Origin: Thermoplasmata archaeon
Lineage (GTDB): Archaea; Thermoplasmatota; Thermoplasmata; RBG-16-68-12
Direction of reading: 5' to 3'
Length of the DNA: 12,115 nucleotides
Assembly: GCA_021788795.1 (NCBI GenBank)
Contig: JAJYKG010000044.1
Span: 1-12,115, forward strand
Under the pieces are notes generated by a model. It worked only from the letters and a program-made list of their open reading frames with translations, did no database searches and had not been told where the DNA came from. Shown here in pieces: positions 1 through 6,714 of the stretch (positions are counted from its first letter, which is position 1; every line of letters begins with the position of its first letter). Both the position numbers and the translations under genes were made by a program.

Positions 1-867
1 GACGGCGGGGAGCGGATCAACCGCTACCTCGCCATGCTCAACGAGATCGACCAGGGACAGCACGTGGCCGTCCGCGACCCCTTCGAGAAGTCCGTGGTCG
101 CGACCTTCGAGCTCGTGCTGGAGAAGCAGCTGGACCCGTGGGAGATCGACCTCGTGGAGTTCACCAAGCTCTTCCTGGACAAGGTCCGGAAGGACGGGGT
201 GGTGAACTTCGTGACCGCCGGGAAGCTCGTCTTCCTGGCGTGGTCCATCCTGAAGCTCCAGAGCGACAAGGTCCTCCTGGCCGCGCAGCCTCCCGAGCCC
301 GAGGCGCCCGGGGACGGCTGGGACCTCGACCTGTACCGCGACCCCGAGGACGTGGACTACAACCACCTCATCCTCGACAACGCCAAGATGCCCCTGAGCG
401 AGGCAATCCGCCGCGAGGGGCGCCGCGCCGTGACGCTCATGGAGCTCATGGACGCCTTCGACGAGGCTCGCCGCGAGGCGGAGATCCAGATGCAGCTGAA
501 CGCGCTCCGCGAGCAGGCGATCAAGCGCTTCGCCCCGAACTTCCACCAGAAGGTGCACGGCGAGGACCTCACGGAGGACATCGGCCTCACGTGGGGCCGG
601 CTCACCCAGTTCAACGGCGACCCGATCCCCCTCCGGTCCCTCGTCGCGGGGAGCGTGTGGGACGAGGTCACCGTGTTCATGGCCCTCCTGTTCCTCGCCC
701 AGCTGCAGAAGGTCAAGCTGTGGCAGAAGGAGTTCCCGCATGGAGAGATCTACGTGAAGCGCCTGTCGACCGAGGAGACGATCGCGACGGAGGAGCTGCT
801 CGCGATCCCGGCCCTGGCGCATCCGAAGCCCGCGGCCGCGCCGGCATCCCCGGGGGTGGGCGCGTGA
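1..867 (+). CDS. scpA: Segregation and condensation protein A (kleisin), 5' truncated by window edge
   Basis: ScpA is the kleisin that bridges the SMC heads and binds ScpB in the chromosome-organising condensin complex. The open frame runs in from the window edge (reading DGGERINRYLAMLNEI), and the first ATG at 34 lies inside what looks like the family N-terminal region, so the true start is probably upstream; 288 residues are visible. The kleisin N-terminal signature follows (DPFEKSVVATFELVLEKQLD then PWEIDLVEFTKLFL), then a long charged helical middle, and a C-terminal winged helix from about nucleotide 620 to 770 (PLRSLVAGSVWDEVTVFMAL then LFLAQLQKVKLWQKE), which in the family contacts the SMC head. 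The stop codon overlaps the scpB GTG start as GTGA, so the two are co-translated. The upstream partner, possibly smc, lies outside the window. An Ala/Pro-rich tail ends the protein. Confidence 0.9.
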   Translation, partial: DGGERINRYLAMLNEIDQGQHVAVRDPFEKSVVATFELVLEKQLDPWEIDLVEFTKLFLDKVRKDGVVNFVTAGKLVFLAWSILKLQSDKVLLAAQPPEPEAPGDGWDLDLYRDPEDVDYNHLILDNAKMPLSEAIRREGRRAVTLMELMDAFDEARREAEIQMQLNALREQAIKRFAPNFHQKVHGEDLTEDIGLTWGRLTQFNGDPIPLRSLVAGSVWDEVTVFMALLFLAQLQKVKLWQKEFPHGEIYVKRLSTEETIATEELLAIPALAHPKPAAAPASPGVGA

Positions 868-1505
868 GCGACCGGGGGATCGTCGAGGCGGCCCTCTACT
901 CCGCCGGGAAGGCGATGACCGTGGACGAGCTCGTCCGGGTCACCGGGTTCGACGAGGCCGTGGTGAAGGAACACCTCCGCGCCCTCGCGCGGGAATACCG
1001 GAAACGCAACAGCGCGATCGAGGTCACCCAGATCGGCACGCGCTGGACGATGCAGATCCGCCAGGAGTACACGGAACGCGCGCGGACGTTCGCGCCACCC
1101 GAGATTGACCGCGACCTCCTGAAGACGGCCGCGCTCATCGCGTACCACCAGCCCATCCTCCAGAGCGACCTGTTCGACATGATCGGCGAGAAGGTCTACG
1201 AGCACACGAAGGCCCTCGAGGACCTCCGGCTCATCTCCCGCAAGCCCAGCGGGCGTTCGCTCGAGCTCACGACGACGCGGTACTTCGCGGAGTTCTTCGG
1301 GCTCAAGACGACGAACCGCGAGGGCATCCGCAAGATCATGGCGGACCGGGCGGGCATCCCCTACAAGGAGAAGCCGCCCGAGCCGGCGGAGGCGGAACAG
1401 GTGCCGGAGGTTCCCTCCGGCACGACTCCGGATACGCCGGAGGGGCCTGACGCCACGGCCCCGGCGCCGCCCCCGACGGAGTCCCCGCCCGTGCCCACGA
1501 GTTAG
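864..1505 (+). CDS. scpB: Segregation and condensation protein B
   Basis: ScpB is the winged-helix protein that dimerises and binds the ScpA kleisin in the SMC-ScpAB complex. The GTG start at 864 overlaps the scpA stop; upstream GGGGGTGG may serve as ribosome binding site. The product is 213 residues. Two winged-helix regions are visible: residues 4-75 (IVEAALYSAGKAMTVDELV onward) and 80-150, which includes the family hallmark LLKTAALIAYHQPILQSDL (85-103, matching bacterial LAIIAYKQPI-type segments) and GRSLELTTTRYFAEFFGL (130-147). Residues about 170-213 form a Pro/Glu/Thr-rich tail, probably disordered and longer than usual for the family. The same frame stays open upstream to 138, but that part is a GC-rich out-of-frame reading of scpA and is not included. 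Family assignment is firm; the start is chosen by overlap and homology. Confidence 0.93.
   Translation: MSDRGIVEAALYSAGKAMTVDELVRVTGFDEAVVKEHLRALAREYRKRNSAIEVTQIGTRWTMQIRQEYTERARTFAPPEIDRDLLKTAALIAYHQPILQSDLFDMIGEKVYEHTKALEDLRLISRKPSGRSLELTTTRYFAEFFGLKTTNREGIRKIMADRAGIPYKEKPPEPAEAEQVPEVPSGTTPDTPEGPDATAPAPPPTESPPVPTS
1401..1423. repeat. Perfect 10-bp inverted repeat inside the scpB tail
   Basis: Arms GTGCCGGAGG (1401-1410) and CCTCCGGCAC (1414-1423) are exact reverse complements around a TTC loop. A third CCGGAGG copy follows at about 1437-1443. The element lies within the Pro-rich tail coding region of scpB, about 80 bases before its stop. No T-run follows, so it is not a recognisable terminator. 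It may be no more than a product of GC-rich codon choice, or an RNA hairpin near the end of the scpAB message. Confidence 0.6.
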
Positions 1506-1612
1506 CCCGGCCAATCCCCGATCTCTCGGAGCGGATGCGCCCCTCGGCGACTCGAGCGGCGTGGAAGGGTCCCGCATCCTCGGCGGGATGGGCGAGGACG
1601 AGCGGTCGGAAC

Positions 1613-1867
1613 TCACAACAGCGACGCGAAGGCGACGAGTCCGGTGACGGCCACGAGGAGCGCGATGACGATCAGGACGACGGCGAGCCTCCTTCGGCGC
1701 GACCACCGGCCCTGCGTCTCGCCGCGTTCGGGCGTCGCCAACCCTTCCCGTTCGAGCTCCTGCTGGACCTCGCTCTTCCCGTGGACGTGGAACGACTTCG
1801 CCTCTTCCAGGGCGAGTTCCGGATCCTCCAGCGGGCCCGTGACGGGGCCCGATCCGCCGAACGCCAT
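1613..1867 (-). CDS. Small predicted tail-anchored membrane protein, unknown function
   Basis: An 84-residue protein of no recognised family. Residues 1-50 are polar and acidic (GPLEDPELALEEAKSFHVHG region), residues 54-60 are a basic cluster (RWSRRRR), and residues 61-84 form a single hydrophobic segment reaching the C-terminus (LAVVLIVIALLVAVTGLVAF...). This is the layout of a C-terminally anchored protein with a cytosolic N-terminal domain. The start is well supported: a GGAGGTGAT Shine-Dalgarno (minus strand, 1881-1873) sits 5 bases before the ATG. It is convergent with scpB (107 bases between stops) and divergent from the giant repeat protein. A shadow-ORF explanation is unlikely given the ribosome binding site and clean membrane segment, but homologues would be needed to prove it. 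Confidence 0.72.
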   Translation of the reverse strand: MAFGGSGPVTGPLEDPELALEEAKSFHVHGKSEVQQELEREGLATPERGETQGRWSRRRRLAVVLIVIALLVAVTGLVAFASLL

Positions 1868-1872
1868 CTCAC

Positions 1873-1881
1873 ATCACCTCC
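1873..1881 (-). promoter_or_regulatory. Perfect Shine-Dalgarno for the tail-anchored protein
   Basis: On the minus strand the bases read GGAGGTGAT followed by GTGAG and the ATG. This matches the usual archaeal 16S rRNA 3' end (AUCACCUCC) over nine bases. It is the strongest ribosome binding site in the window and fixes the start of the gene at 1613-1867. Confidence 0.85.
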
Positions 1882-2144
1882 GGGGTGGAATCCGCGGACG
1901 CGGCCCGCCATCCTGGGGCCGTGGTGACCGCCCCCACCCGGACGATGTCGGGCCGCGGGAGGGGCAGATCGGCGCCTCGCTGGGTCGTCCCGCGTGCGGC
2001 GGGTTCCTCTCCGCGCATTCGCGTCCCCTGGGCGCCATGATGTCGCCGCGGACTATTTGACGGTTGGGTCCCTGGCTCCAACTGCCTCGAGGAGGCCTCG
2101 CGCCGCCCCCGCCGAATCAGCCACGATAACCACGGGCTAATGCC
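1882..2144. other. Intergenic stretch with no gene recognised
   Basis: Part of the 359-base gap between the divergent tail-anchored and giant-repeat genes. I see no tRNA or convincing coding region. A 54-codon minus-strand frame (2038-1874) is Arg/Pro-rich low complexity and ends inside the Shine-Dalgarno. A short inverted repeat GTTGG (2063-2067) / CCAAC (2078-2082) and GC-rich palindromic bits around 2084-2100 are present but not distinctive. An AT-richer patch at about 2052-2060 (CAAATAGT on the minus strand) might be a weak promoter for the minus-strand gene, implying a leader of about 160 bases. Confidence 0.4.
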
Positions 2145-2151
2145 TTTATAA
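2145..2151 (+). promoter_or_regulatory. Archaeal TATA box for the giant repeat protein
   Basis: TTTATAA stands out in GC-rich surroundings, 76 bases before the GTG start. Archaeal transcription usually begins about 22-27 bases downstream of the box centre, which predicts a start near 2173-2176 and a leader of roughly 50 bases beginning at the hairpin at 2176-2197. The motif also reads CTTATAAA on the minus strand, so weak bidirectional use cannot be excluded. Confidence 0.65.
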
Positions 2152-2175
2152 GCTGCGTGACCCTCGTCCGACGCG

Positions 2176-2197
2176 CCAGCTCCGGAGACGGAGCTGG
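2176..2197 (+). promoter_or_regulatory. 9-bp hairpin with GAGA tetraloop in the leader
   Basis: Arms CCAGCTCCG (2176-2184) and CGGAGCTGG (2189-2197) are perfect complements around GAGA, a GNRA tetraloop. It lies at or just after the predicted transcription start and ends about 30 bases before the GTG. A stable 5'-terminal hairpin could protect the message or shape ribosome access; function is inferred only. Confidence 0.6.
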
Positions 2198-2226
2198 GGC
2201 TTTCGGATGCGCGAGCGGAGCGGAAC

Positions 2227-5200
2227 GTGAGCGGGTACCTGAGGGACAGCCAGCTGCGTCGGCAGCTCGAGGAGAAGTCCAAGGAGATCACTCGGACGCG
2301 CCAGGCGGCCGAGGAGGGTCTCAAGGCCGCCCAGGACGTGATTGAGGCCGCCCGAAAGGTCGACGCAAACGTGGTCGAGGCGGAGAAGGTCCTCACCGAG
2401 GCCGCCGCCGCTATGGGCGACAAGGACTACCGCGTTGCCGCGGAGAAGGCCGCCGAGGCCAGGGAGCGCGGGACGCGGACCTTCCGCGAACGCGCGGCGG
2501 CCATGATCGAGTCCAGCGCCGGGGTCGCGGCTCTCGCGAAAGGCGTCGGGGCCGACGTGGCTGAGGCCGAAGCCACGCTGTCCAAGGCCCACGATGCGCT
2601 GACCGCGGAGAACCCCGCGGAGGCCGTGGAGCTCGCGAAGAAGGCGTGGAAGCGAAGCGAGAAGGTCCTGTCCGAGCACCTGTCCTCGAGCTTCTCGAAG
2701 GTCCAGGCGCTCATCCTCTCCGCGAAGAACCTCGGCCGCGACGTCGCGCCGGTGGAGGATATCCTCTCCCGAGCCCGGACCGCGGTGGAGGGCAACAACT
2801 TCGCATCCGCCCTCGAGTTCACGAAGGAGGGCCTCGAGACGATCAAGGAGGACCTCACCTCCGCGGTGGACAAGGATCTCCGCGAGGACGAGGACCTCCT
2901 CCACGCCGCCCAGGAGCTCGGCGCCGACGTCGCGAAGGCGACGACGTTCCTCGAGCGCGCCCGGGCCGACATCGCCAACCTCGAATTCGAGAAGGCGAAC
3001 AACGCCCTCCGGCAGTGCCGCGCGGAGTCGGAGAAGGCGCTCCAGCGCAGCCTCGAGGGCAAGCTCACCGATTTCTCCAAGTTCCTCTCGGACGCCCGCG
3101 CCATCGGCGCGGACCCCTCCGCGGCGGAAGCGCACTTCGGCAAGGCGCAGGAGGCGCTCAAGGCGGGGAACTTCCGCGCCGGCGCGGACCTGGCCAAGCA
3201 GGGCTTCCAGTCCCTGCAGGAGGCGCAGTTCCAGCGCGTCGTCGCCACGATCGCCGCGTCGCGGGAGAAGTTCGTCGCGGCGGTGAACCTGGGCATCGAC
3301 CTCCAGGAGCCGCTGGGCGACCTGGGCAACGCGCGCCAGGCGCTCCAGCGCGGCGCCTTCCGGGAGGCCATGGACTGGGCCCGCAAGGCGGACGACGCGG
3401 TCGACAAGACCGTCGCGGAGTACCGCGCGGCGCAGGAGCGGCTCAAGGCGCTCCACCGTGCGTTCGCGGAGGCCGAGGCCCACGGGGTCGACGCCAAGGC
3501 GGCCCGCCGTCTCGCGGAGCAGGCCCGGGACGCTTACCAGGCCCACGACCTGGGTGCCCTCGAGAAGGCCGTCGACACCGCCCACGAGGAGCTCCGGAAG
3601 TCCGAGCGCGAGCAGGTCATGCGCACGATCGAGCGCGCCGAGTTCATCCTCACCGTCGGAGAGCAGAGCGGGGCGGACCTCTCGGAGGCCTCCAAGCTCC
3701 TGGAAGACGCGATCGTCGCCACGAAGGCGAACGAGCACCGCCATGCCCTCGACCTCGTCGGCCAGGCCCAGGCCAAGGCCGAAGCCACCCTCCGCGCGCA
3801 CGTCGCGGAGCGGGTCACGATTCTCCGCAACGCTCTGCCCCAAGTGGGCGACGACGTCGGATCGCTCCGGTCGGTTCTCTCCCGCGTCGAGACGGCCCTC
3901 GGCGCGGACGATTTCGAGGGCGCGTTCCGAGAGCTCGAGGAGGGCCGCCGCTTCGTCGACGAGCGGACGCGGGCCTCTGCCGGGCACTCCGTCGCGTCCC
4001 TCGCCCTCGCGATGCAGCTCGGCATGGAGCTGGGCGTGGACGTCTCCGCGGAGGAGTCCCTCCACCGGGAGCTGAGCGCGGCCCTGTCCGCCGGCAAGCT
4101 GGTGGACGTCGTCGCGGCCCGGGACCGCGTGATGTCGGCTCTCGGATCCGCGTCGGAGGGGCTCGCCAACCAGGTCGCGGCCCGCATCGCCCAGGCGCGG
4201 ACCCTCCACATCGACGTCGCCGAGATGGTCAGCGTCCTCAAGCGCGCCCAGCTGGCCCTGCACACGCAGGACTACGGCGAGGGACTGCGGCTGCTCCAGG
4301 AGGCGGGCGTCGCGGCGAACAAGGCGACGGCGCTCCACCGCCAGGCCCACGACGCGCTCTCGGGCGCCGCGGCCTTCACCGCGGAAGCGCGGAAGCACAA
4401 CGTGGACGTCACGAAGGTCGTGGAGATCCTCGTGGACGCGAAGAAGGCTTTCGAGCGTCTCGACTACGAGCAGACGATCGAGCTCGCCGCACGCGCGAAG
4501 GCGGAGACGGAGAAGCTCTCGGTCCTGTACCGGGCCGCGCAGAAGATCATGTCGAACAAGGAGCGGATCGAGCTGGCCTCGCGCCTCGGCATCGACGCGC
4601 CCCATCTCCACGAGATCGCCTCGGAGGCCAAGGAGGCCATGAAGGCGAAGGACTCCGACCGAGCGCTCGCGCTCGCCTCGCGGGCGGACGACGAGTACGC
4701 GGCCCTGGTCCGGGAGAAGGTCGCCGCCCTCCTCACCACGTCGGAGGCGGTCGCCGGCTCCGTGGAGGGCGTGAACCTCGCTCCGATCAGCGACGAGACG
4801 GTCCGGGCACGCACGGCCCTCGAGGCCGGCGAACTCGGGACGGCCGCGGACCTCGCGCTCCATCTCCGGGAGACCCTCGAGCACCTGAAGCGGCAGGGCG
4901 AGGAGGCGGACGCCGCGAGGAAGCGCGTCCGCGAGGCCGTCGCGGACGCCGAGGCGATGAACCTCGAGATCCCGAGCACGGCCGCGCTGCTCGACAAGGC
5001 GGAGCGGGCGTACAAGATGGGGCAGTTCGAGGAGGCGATGGACTACCTCGCCGCGGCGGAGGCGGAGGTCGCGCGGGAACGCGACCAGGGCATCGCGGCC
5101 ATGATGCAGCGCTTCGAGGAGTCCATCTCGCGCGCGAAGCGGGAGGGGACGGACACCCGCTCCGCGGAGCGGCTCTTCGCCGGGGCGCGCGAGTTCTTCC

Positions 5201-6714
5201 GCGCGAAGAAGTACCGGCAGGCCCTCGCCACGGCCCTCCAGAGCGAGGCCGAGGCGGAGCGCATCGCCCTCCAACAGGCGATGGCGGGCCAGGCGGTGGC
5301 CACGATCGACGGGAAGCTCAAGTCCCTCGGGCGGCCCGCGCCCAGCGTGGATGCCTTCGCGGACGAGGCGCGCAAGGCCCTCGCCGGCGGGGACTACGTC
5401 AAGGCGCTCGACCTCGCGATCCGCGCGTCGGACGCCCTCGCGGACTTCCGCGCGGCGTACGACGAGGCCGGGGAGGTCCGCATCCGCGCGACCGCGCTGC
5501 GGCAGACCGCGCGCGAGGTCGGGGCCGAGACCGCCAAGCTCGACCGGTTCATCCAGGAGGGCGACGACGCCCTGGCCGCGGGGGACCCCGCGGCCGCACG
5601 AGGCGCCTTCACGCAGTGCCTGGAGTGGGGCCTCGGCCTCGTCCGGGCCCAGCTCAAGGAGTCCCTGTCCCAGGCCGAGGAGATGGTCGCCGTCTGCCGC
5701 CGCCTCGAGATCGACCCGACGCCGGTCCAGAACAAGCTCTCCGAGGCGCGCACGCAGATCGACTCGGAGAACTTCTCCGCGGCGAGCGCGAGGATCGCAG
5801 AGGGCCGCGAGGTCGCGCAGAGGGCCCTCGGGGCCAAGCTCTCGCGGACCCTGACCGAGGCCGCGGAGAACGTGGCCCACGCGAGGAAGCTCGGCTCCGA
5901 CACGCAGAACGCGGAGGAGCTGATGCGCGAGGCGAGCGCGAAGGCGGCCCAGGGAGAGTACGAGGGCGCCCTCGAGGTCGTGGGCCGGGCGGTCGAGCGC
6001 GTCGAGAGCGTCAAGGTCGTGGAGAAGCGGTTCATCGATCTCACGTTCAAGGCGGACACGACGATCCGCAACGGCAAGAAGTACGGCATCGACATGCGGG
6101 CCGCGGAGAAGCGCCTCGCGGAGTCCATGGAGATCCGCCGCCGGGACGTGGCGGAGGCGATCCGGACCGCCGAGGACGCCTACCGTCTCGCCTGGGACGC
6201 CGTCGAGGCTTTCGCCCCGAACCTGAAGGGCTCCCTGACCGTCGGCGCCGCGAGGCTCAACGAGCCCGTGGACGCGAGCCTCGCCCTGGAGAATGCCGGG
6301 AAGGGCCTCGCGAAGGACGTCCGGGTCCGGATCCTCGGGGACGCGGAGGCCGAGGGGCTGAAGGAGCTCCCCGCCCTGCGCGCCCACGGGAAGGAGACCC
6401 TGGCGTTCAAGCTGAAGATGACCGCGCCCGGGTCCGTGCCCCTGGCGATCCAGATCGTCTCCCACCGCGTCTTCGACGACAAGGAGTACGTCCAGGAGAT
6501 GATCGCGCAGATCGACGTGGCGGAGACGCCGCAGGAGCGCGCCCGGAAGATGGTCGCGGACCTCGAGTCCCGCTGCCCGATCTGCAAAGGGTCGATCAAG
6601 AAGGGCTTCAAGGTCGTTCAGTGCGCCTGCGGCCGCGATTTCCACGAGCTGTGCGCGACCCGCGTGGGCCGCTGCCCCGTGTGCTTCCGCCCCCTCGGGA
6701 ATCCGGCGGAGTGA
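2227..6714 (+). CDS. Giant helical-repeat protein with beta domain and C-terminal C4HC3 zinc finger
   Basis: A 1495-residue Ala/Glu/Arg-rich protein of no named family known to me. Residues about 25-1325 hold about 21 helical units, each with a hinge like L-G-x-D-V followed by helices ending ALxxGxYxxALxLAxxA. The hinge residues fall near 48, 110, 172, 234, 296, 358, 422, 484, 543, 605, 663, 727, 790, 852, 914, 976, 1038, 1101, 1163, 1225 and 1289, a near-fixed 62-residue period resembling TPR-like or coiled-coil solenoids. Residues about 1329-1432 look like a beta-sandwich (CARDB/Ig-like: LTVG, NEPVDASLALENAGKGLAKD, VPLAIQIVSHRVFDD). Residues 1450-1486 form a zinc finger with C1450, C1453, C1466, C1468, H1473, C1476, C1483 and C1486. 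There is no signal peptide or membrane segment, so it is probably cytosolic. Start GTG follows GGAG (2217-2220). It is convergent and abutting with hutH. Role unknown; a scaffold with a RING/PHD-like end is an inference. Confidence 0.92.
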   Translation: MSGYLRDSQLRRQLEEKSKEITRTRQAAEEGLKAAQDVIEAARKVDANVVEAEKVLTEAAAAMGDKDYRVAAEKAAEARERGTRTFRERAAAMIESSAGVAALAKGVGADVAEAEATLSKAHDALTAENPAEAVELAKKAWKRSEKVLSEHLSSSFSKVQALILSAKNLGRDVAPVEDILSRARTAVEGNNFASALEFTKEGLETIKEDLTSAVDKDLREDEDLLHAAQELGADVAKATTFLERARADIANLEFEKANNALRQCRAESEKALQRSLEGKLTDFSKFLSDARAIGADPSAAEAHFGKAQEALKAGNFRAGADLAKQGFQSLQEAQFQRVVATIAASREKFVAAVNLGIDLQEPLGDLGNARQALQRGAFREAMDWARKADDAVDKTVAEYRAAQERLKALHRAFAEAEAHGVDAKAARRLAEQARDAYQAHDLGALEKAVDTAHEELRKSEREQVMRTIERAEFILTVGEQSGADLSEASKLLEDAIVATKANEHRHALDLVGQAQAKAEATLRAHVAERVTILRNALPQVGDDVGSLRSVLSRVETALGADDFEGAFRELEEGRRFVDERTRASAGHSVASLALAMQLGMELGVDVSAEESLHRELSAALSAGKLVDVVAARDRVMSALGSASEGLANQVAARIAQARTLHIDVAEMVSVLKRAQLALHTQDYGEGLRLLQEAGVAANKATALHRQAHDALSGAAAFTAEARKHNVDVTKVVEILVDAKKAFERLDYEQTIELAARAKAETEKLSVLYRAAQKIMSNKERIELASRLGIDAPHLHEIASEAKEAMKAKDSDRALALASRADDEYAALVREKVAALLTTSEAVAGSVEGVNLAPISDETVRARTALEAGELGTAADLALHLRETLEHLKRQGEEADAARKRVREAVADAEAMNLEIPSTAALLDKAERAYKMGQFEEAMDYLAAAEAEVARERDQGIAAMMQRFEESISRAKREGTDTRSAERLFAGAREFFRAKKYRQALATALQSEAEAERIALQQAMAGQAVATIDGKLKSLGRPAPSVDAFADEARKALAGGDYVKALDLAIRASDALADFRAAYDEAGEVRIRATALRQTAREVGAETAKLDRFIQEGDDALAAGDPAAARGAFTQCLEWGLGLVRAQLKESLSQAEEMVAVCRRLEIDPTPVQNKLSEARTQIDSENFSAASARIAEGREVAQRALGAKLSRTLTEAAENVAHARKLGSDTQNAEELMREASAKAAQGEYEGALEVVGRAVERVESVKVVEKRFIDLTFKADTTIRNGKKYGIDMRAAEKRLAESMEIRRRDVAEAIRTAEDAYRLAWDAVEAFAPNLKGSLTVGAARLNEPVDASLALENAGKGLAKDVRVRILGDAEAEGLKELPALRAHGKETLAFKLKMTAPGSVPLAIQIVSHRVFDDKEYVQEMIAQIDVAETPQERARKMVADLESRCPICKGSIKKGFKVVQCACGRDFHELCATRVGRCPVCFRPLGNPAE

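Noticed and set aside
138..863. N-terminal extension of scpB back to 138
   Set aside because: The extension is an out-of-frame reading of scpA; ScpB homology begins right at GTG 864.
1874..2038. A 54-residue minus-strand frame upstream of the tail-anchored gene
   Set aside because: Arg/Pro-rich low complexity with no ribosome site; its stop falls in the next gene's Shine-Dalgarno, probably by chance.
2063..2100. Short inverted repeats GTTGG/CCAAC and CGAGG/CCTCG in the intergenic region, considered as a small RNA or tRNA
   Set aside because: Stems of five base pairs are expected in this base composition and no tRNA T-loop or cloverleaf can be drawn.
2146..6645. A 1499-codon open frame on the minus strand, fully antisense to the giant repeat gene
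   Set aside because: It follows from strong G/C bias at third codon positions; the product is Arg/Leu/Gly-rich with no domain, while the plus-strand protein has periodic repeats and a zinc finger.
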